Shown here: positions 12,104 to 13,921 of the stretch, piece by piece
Position numbering within the stretch: position 1 is the stretch's first letter
How the letters are laid out: each line of letters opens with the position of its first letter
DNA from: Candidatus Nomurabacteria bacterium
GTDB lineage: Bacteria; Patescibacteriota; Minisyncoccia; Phycocordibacterales; UBA2100
Direction: 5' to 3'
NCBI GenBank assembly: GCA_943359705.1
Contig: CALRIB010000014.1
Coordinates: 1-13,921, forward strand
DNA: 13,921 bases
Notes under the pieces: model-generated
Seen by the model: only the letters and a program-made list of their open reading frames with translations
Told to the model about the DNA's origin: nothing
Databases searched by the model: none
Position numbers and translations under genes: made by a program

Positions 12104-12448
12104 TTAGCGAGCGATGGGAGTGCCTTCGCCCAGGCGTCCGGGGGCCGCGTTGTCGCGAGCGTTGGATGCCGACATGCTGCCTTCCGCACGATTCTGGCCG
12201 GGGCGACCTCCGCGTGTCGGGGTCTCGACCACCTTACCTTCCTTGAGCAGCTGCTTGTACTCGGCGCGACGCTTGATGTATTTGAGGGCACGCTTTTTCT
12301 TGACGATTTTCGAGGTGTCGCGGGCGAAGTAGCGGGCTGCGCGGACGGTCTTGACCAACCCGGTGCCCTGCACACGCCGGCTGAATTTGCGAATGGTTGC
12401 AAGCGCGTTTTCGGTGCCGCTCTTTTGTACTTCTGCGTTGACTGCCAT
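12104..12448 (-). CDS. rpsU: ribosomal protein bS21 with extended tail
   Basis: Small-subunit ribosomal protein near the anti-Shine-Dalgarno end of 16S rRNA. The 114 residues start MAVNAEVQ. The bS21-like core, about 13-70, has NALATIRKFSRRVQGTGLV, then a basic RAARYF stretch and KKKRALKYIKRRAEYKQLLKEGK. It is followed by a 40-residue Gly/Ser/Arg-rich tail (about 75-114) with no predicted fold. Canonical bS21 is about 60-70 residues, so the tail is an addition. I start at 12448 rather than at the upstream in-frame ATG because the conserved protein begins there and an extended -10 (TGCTATGCT) precedes it by 11 nt. ybeY follows after 2 nt. Confidence 0.85.
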   Translation of the reverse strand: MAVNAEVQKSGTENALATIRKFSRRVQGTGLVKTVRAARYFARDTSKIVKKKRALKYIKRRAEYKQLLKEGKVVETPTRGGRPGQNRAEGSMSASNARDNAAPGRLGEGTPIAR

Positions 12449-12459
12449 ATGTGGGGAGA

Positions 12460-12468
12460 AGCATAGCA
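12460..12468 (-). promoter_or_regulatory. extended -10 promoter of rpsU
   Basis: On the minus strand TGCTATGCT, hexamer TATGCT at 12460-12465, 11 nt before the ATG at 12448. GGGAGG is visible just upstream of the hexamer but is too far from the start to act as a ribosome binding site. Confidence 0.5.
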
Positions 12469-12478
12469 CCTCCCAAAC

Positions 12479-12585
12479 CAAAATGCAAAACCCAAAGTAC
12501 AAAATGAAAAGCGAGGAAGTGAGAATTCACTTTTTGGATTTCACACTACATTTTGGCTTTTGGCTTTTGCACTTTGCATTTCCTA
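12479..12585. repeat. CAAAATGC-word hairpin C between the HisRS-like gene and rpsU
   Basis: Imperfect inverted repeat. The apex is AAGTGA (12517-12522)/TCACTT (12527-12532) with a 4-nt loop. Outer blocks are CAAAATG (12500-12506) with CATTTTG (12549-12555), and TGCAAAA (12484-12490) with TTTTGCA (12565-12571), or ATGCAAA with TTTGCAT (12573-12579) in a second register. It is built from AAAATGC, CAAAG and CCAAAA words. The stop codon TAG of the HisRS-like gene (12583-12585) stands at its edge. Confidence 0.8.
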
Positions 12586-13788
12586 CGCGTGCGTCTCCAT
12601 CTTCCAACCGCCCACCCGGTGACGTTTCAAATGATTGACGAGCTCGGGAAGGGCGATTGCTTCCTGTGAATTGGTGGCCACTTCACGGACGAGAATGGTG
12701 CCTTCCACCGCTTCTTTGTGTCCCATGATGAGCACGTACGGGGTCGCCACTTTTTGGGCGGCAAGCATCTGTTCGCCGATGCGTTCGTGATAGAGGCCCT
12801 GATAGACGGGGATGCCCGCTTGGCGGAGCGTTTCGAGAACGGAGAGTGCGCGACGGCGGGCTTCGGAGCCGAGGTGCGCGAAATATATGGAGGGAATGCC
12901 GGGCACTTCGCGCTTCGAGCGCACTTTGCCCCGAATTTCGCAGGAAATAGAAATGGTCGCGGCCGAGGTAGGCGCCGCGGCGTAGCGCGCGGCAAGCGGG
13001 TCGTAGCGGCCGCCAAAGGCGATGGGGACGCGCGTATTGGTTTCCGCATCGAGCACGCTTATTTGGTAGAGCGCGTGCGCCCAGCAGTCGCGACTTCCGA
13101 GCACGTGCGGCGAAAGTTCGTACGGGAGGCCGAAGACTTCCAGATATTCGAGCAAATCCCAAAAACGCTGGCGCTCGTCTTCGGTGAGGTATTCCATCGC
13201 TTGCGGCGCGCGCGGCGTGGCCGGGTGTCCGCGCTCGATGAGCTGCACGAGCGTGCCGAGCGGGTCGACCGCGGCGCGTGGGCGAAGGGTAGGCGAGATG
13301 GTGTCGATGTGTTTGCGCAAATAGGTGCCCACGTCGCGCACGAATCGATTCGAACTTTCAAACGAACCGATGTTGTTGATGGCGAGCACGCGCTCGCCTA
13401 AGCCCGCATCGTGCGCGATGGCGTTGGCGGTCACTATGAGAAGCGCTTCGGCAATCGCAGAGCCGTTGCCGATGACGTGCAACTCAAGCGCTACTTCCTC
13501 GCCGCCTTTTTCCTGACCCACGGTGCGCCAGAGGAGGAGTGTTTCGCCGGGAATTCGGGCGAGCGTCGCGGTGCGCTTGGCGGCCAGCGCAAGCGGACGT
13601 TCCTCGCGTCGCGCGTACGAGATTTCCGTTTCATTTTTTGAAGCGCGCGAACGCAGTAAGCGCATCTCGGCGGCATCTTTGCGCTGCGCTTCTTCGAGCG
13701 GCGAGAATCCGTAGTACTCGGCGATACGAATCGCGGAGCCGAGGAAGGCGGCGGTGTTCTGGTGCTTCGTGTCCTTCAGTCGGATCAT
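12583..13788 (-). CDS. histidyl-tRNA-synthetase-like protein, catalytic motifs degenerate
   Basis: A 401-residue class II synthetase-related protein with a HisRS-type layout. The N-terminal RIAEYYGFSPLE (21-32) resembles the start of the HisRS catalytic core. LELHVIGNGSAIAEALLI (101-118) matches the stretch after motif 2, and INNIGSFESSNRFVRDVGTYLRK (about 137-159) matches the HisRS asparagine/serine-rich strand-helix. FGGRYDPLAARYAA (258-271) matches the GGGRYD motif. About 298-390 is an HGTP-type anticodon-binding domain. Missing or altered: the motif 2 arginine block (LLLWRTVGQEKGG, 84-96) and the HisRS histidine-binding RGLDYY loop, which reads LGSRDCWAHALY (230-241). It may be a paralogue with a regulatory or tRNA-binding role, unlike HisZ in keeping the anticodon domain, or a very divergent HisRS. 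Start at 13788 is the first ATG after hairpin A2. Confidence 0.75.
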   Translation of the reverse strand: MIRLKDTKHQNTAAFLGSAIRIAEYYGFSPLEEAQRKDAAEMRLLRSRASKNETEISYARREERPLALAAKRTATLARIPGETLLLWRTVGQEKGGEEVALELHVIGNGSAIAEALLIVTANAIAHDAGLGERVLAINNIGSFESSNRFVRDVGTYLRKHIDTISPTLRPRAAVDPLGTLVQLIERGHPATPRAPQAMEYLTEDERQRFWDLLEYLEVFGLPYELSPHVLGSRDCWAHALYQISVLDAETNTRVPIAFGGRYDPLAARYAAAPTSAATISISCEIRGKVRSKREVPGIPSIYFAHLGSEARRRALSVLETLRQAGIPVYQGLYHERIGEQMLAAQKVATPYVLIMGHKEAVEGTILVREVATNSQEAIALPELVNHLKRHRVGGWKMETHA

Positions 13789-13794
13789 AGAAGA

Positions 13795-13877
13795 AGTGAG
13801 TAGTGGTTAGTGATTAGTGGTTAGTAAAGATTTCAATTTCGCATTTTCTACTCACTACACACTGTTCACTACTCACT
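13795..13877. repeat. TAGTG-word hairpin A2 upstream of the HisRS-like gene
   Basis: AGTGAGTAGTG (13795-13805) pairs perfectly with CACTACTCACT (13867-13877); AGTG (13809-13812) with CACT (13860-13863); TAGTG (13815-13819) with CACTA (13853-13857); AAA (13826-13828) with TTT (13844-13846). Short unpaired steps lie between. The left arm is AGTG/TAGTG words repeated at 5-8 nt. The loop side contains GCATTTT (13841-13847), also found at the tip of hairpin A1 (7533-7539). Confidence 0.88.
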
Positions 13878-13919
13878 GTACCTGGCTTGTCCCGGTAAAA
13901 CTGAAATGTCGTTGAAGGG
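13869..13919 (-). CDS. possible C-terminal end of an upstream minus-strand gene
   Basis: Reading the minus strand from the window edge gives an open stretch ending PFNDISVLPGQARYSE and a TAG stop (13869-13871) inside the first word of hairpin A2. This would repeat the arrangement at ftsZ and ybeY. Two other frames are also open over so short a distance, so the frame is a guess led by the hairpin pattern. Product unknown. Confidence 0.25.
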   Translation of the reverse strand, partial: PFNDISVLPGQARYSE

Positions 13920-13921
13920 AA

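Noticed and set aside
12718..13401. Long plus-strand open frame opposite the HisRS-like gene
   Set aside because: Arg/Gly/Ala-rich composition typical of a shadow frame in GC-rich sequence; the opposite strand has a recognisable synthetase-like protein.
13795..13877. TAGTG words considered as a CRISPR or simple tandem repeat array
   Set aside because: Units are 4-8 nt, not separated by unique spacers, and the two halves are inverted complements.

Overview
The window looks like part of the genome of a Candidate Phyla Radiation (Patescibacteria) organism, most likely a Parcubacteria lineage of moderately high GC. The main support is the minus-strand gene order (HisRS-like gene, rpsU with a basic C-terminal tail, ybeY, ftsA, ftsZ, trxB), together with very compact packing, partial nucleotide pathways and small membrane proteins of unknown role. 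The lineage is inferred from gene content and protein flavour; no search was run.

Plus strand, 3-6176: a compact run of core genes. It contains a 14-TM-type MFS drug exporter (cut by the window edge), a 7-TM SWEET/PQ-loop-like protein, a shikimate-kinase-like P-loop kinase with altered substrate residues, pyrF and pyrE, an anchored cupredoxin-like protein, a DoxX-like protein, a stand-alone AICAR transformylase (the C-terminal half of PurH only) and a DUF2784-like membrane protein. Gaps are a few bases or overlaps (ATGA, TAATG). Even so, most genes carry their own -10-like TANNNT hexamer 6-9 nt before the start codon and lack a Shine-Dalgarno sequence, which points to leaderless transcripts.

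Minus strand, read from 13921 down to 6558: end of an unidentified gene, HisRS-like protein, bS21 (rpsU), ybeY, ftsA, ftsZ, trxB. Four long imperfect hairpins made of reiterated short words (TAGTG-type twice, CAATTT-type once, CAAAATGC-type once) lie in these intergenic spaces. Three of them begin at, or include, the stop codon of the gene before, and the fourth probably does too.

A third layer is four small plus-strand genes (6259, 8883, 9400, 9865). Three of them sit between ftsA and ftsZ and split that normally adjacent pair. They differ from the core genes in having Shine-Dalgarno sequences (strong in three of the four) and in being followed by GC-rich hairpins, two of which end in the same 19-bp sequence. 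One encodes a single-domain response-regulator-like protein; the other three are unrecognised. The space before the regulator-like gene holds a 40-bp near-perfect palindrome and a second inverted repeat over a possible -10.

The best candidates for undescribed biology are the stop-codon-anchored word-repeat hairpins, the contrast between leaderless core genes and SD-led inserted small genes, and the palindrome-rich region between ftsA and ftsZ.
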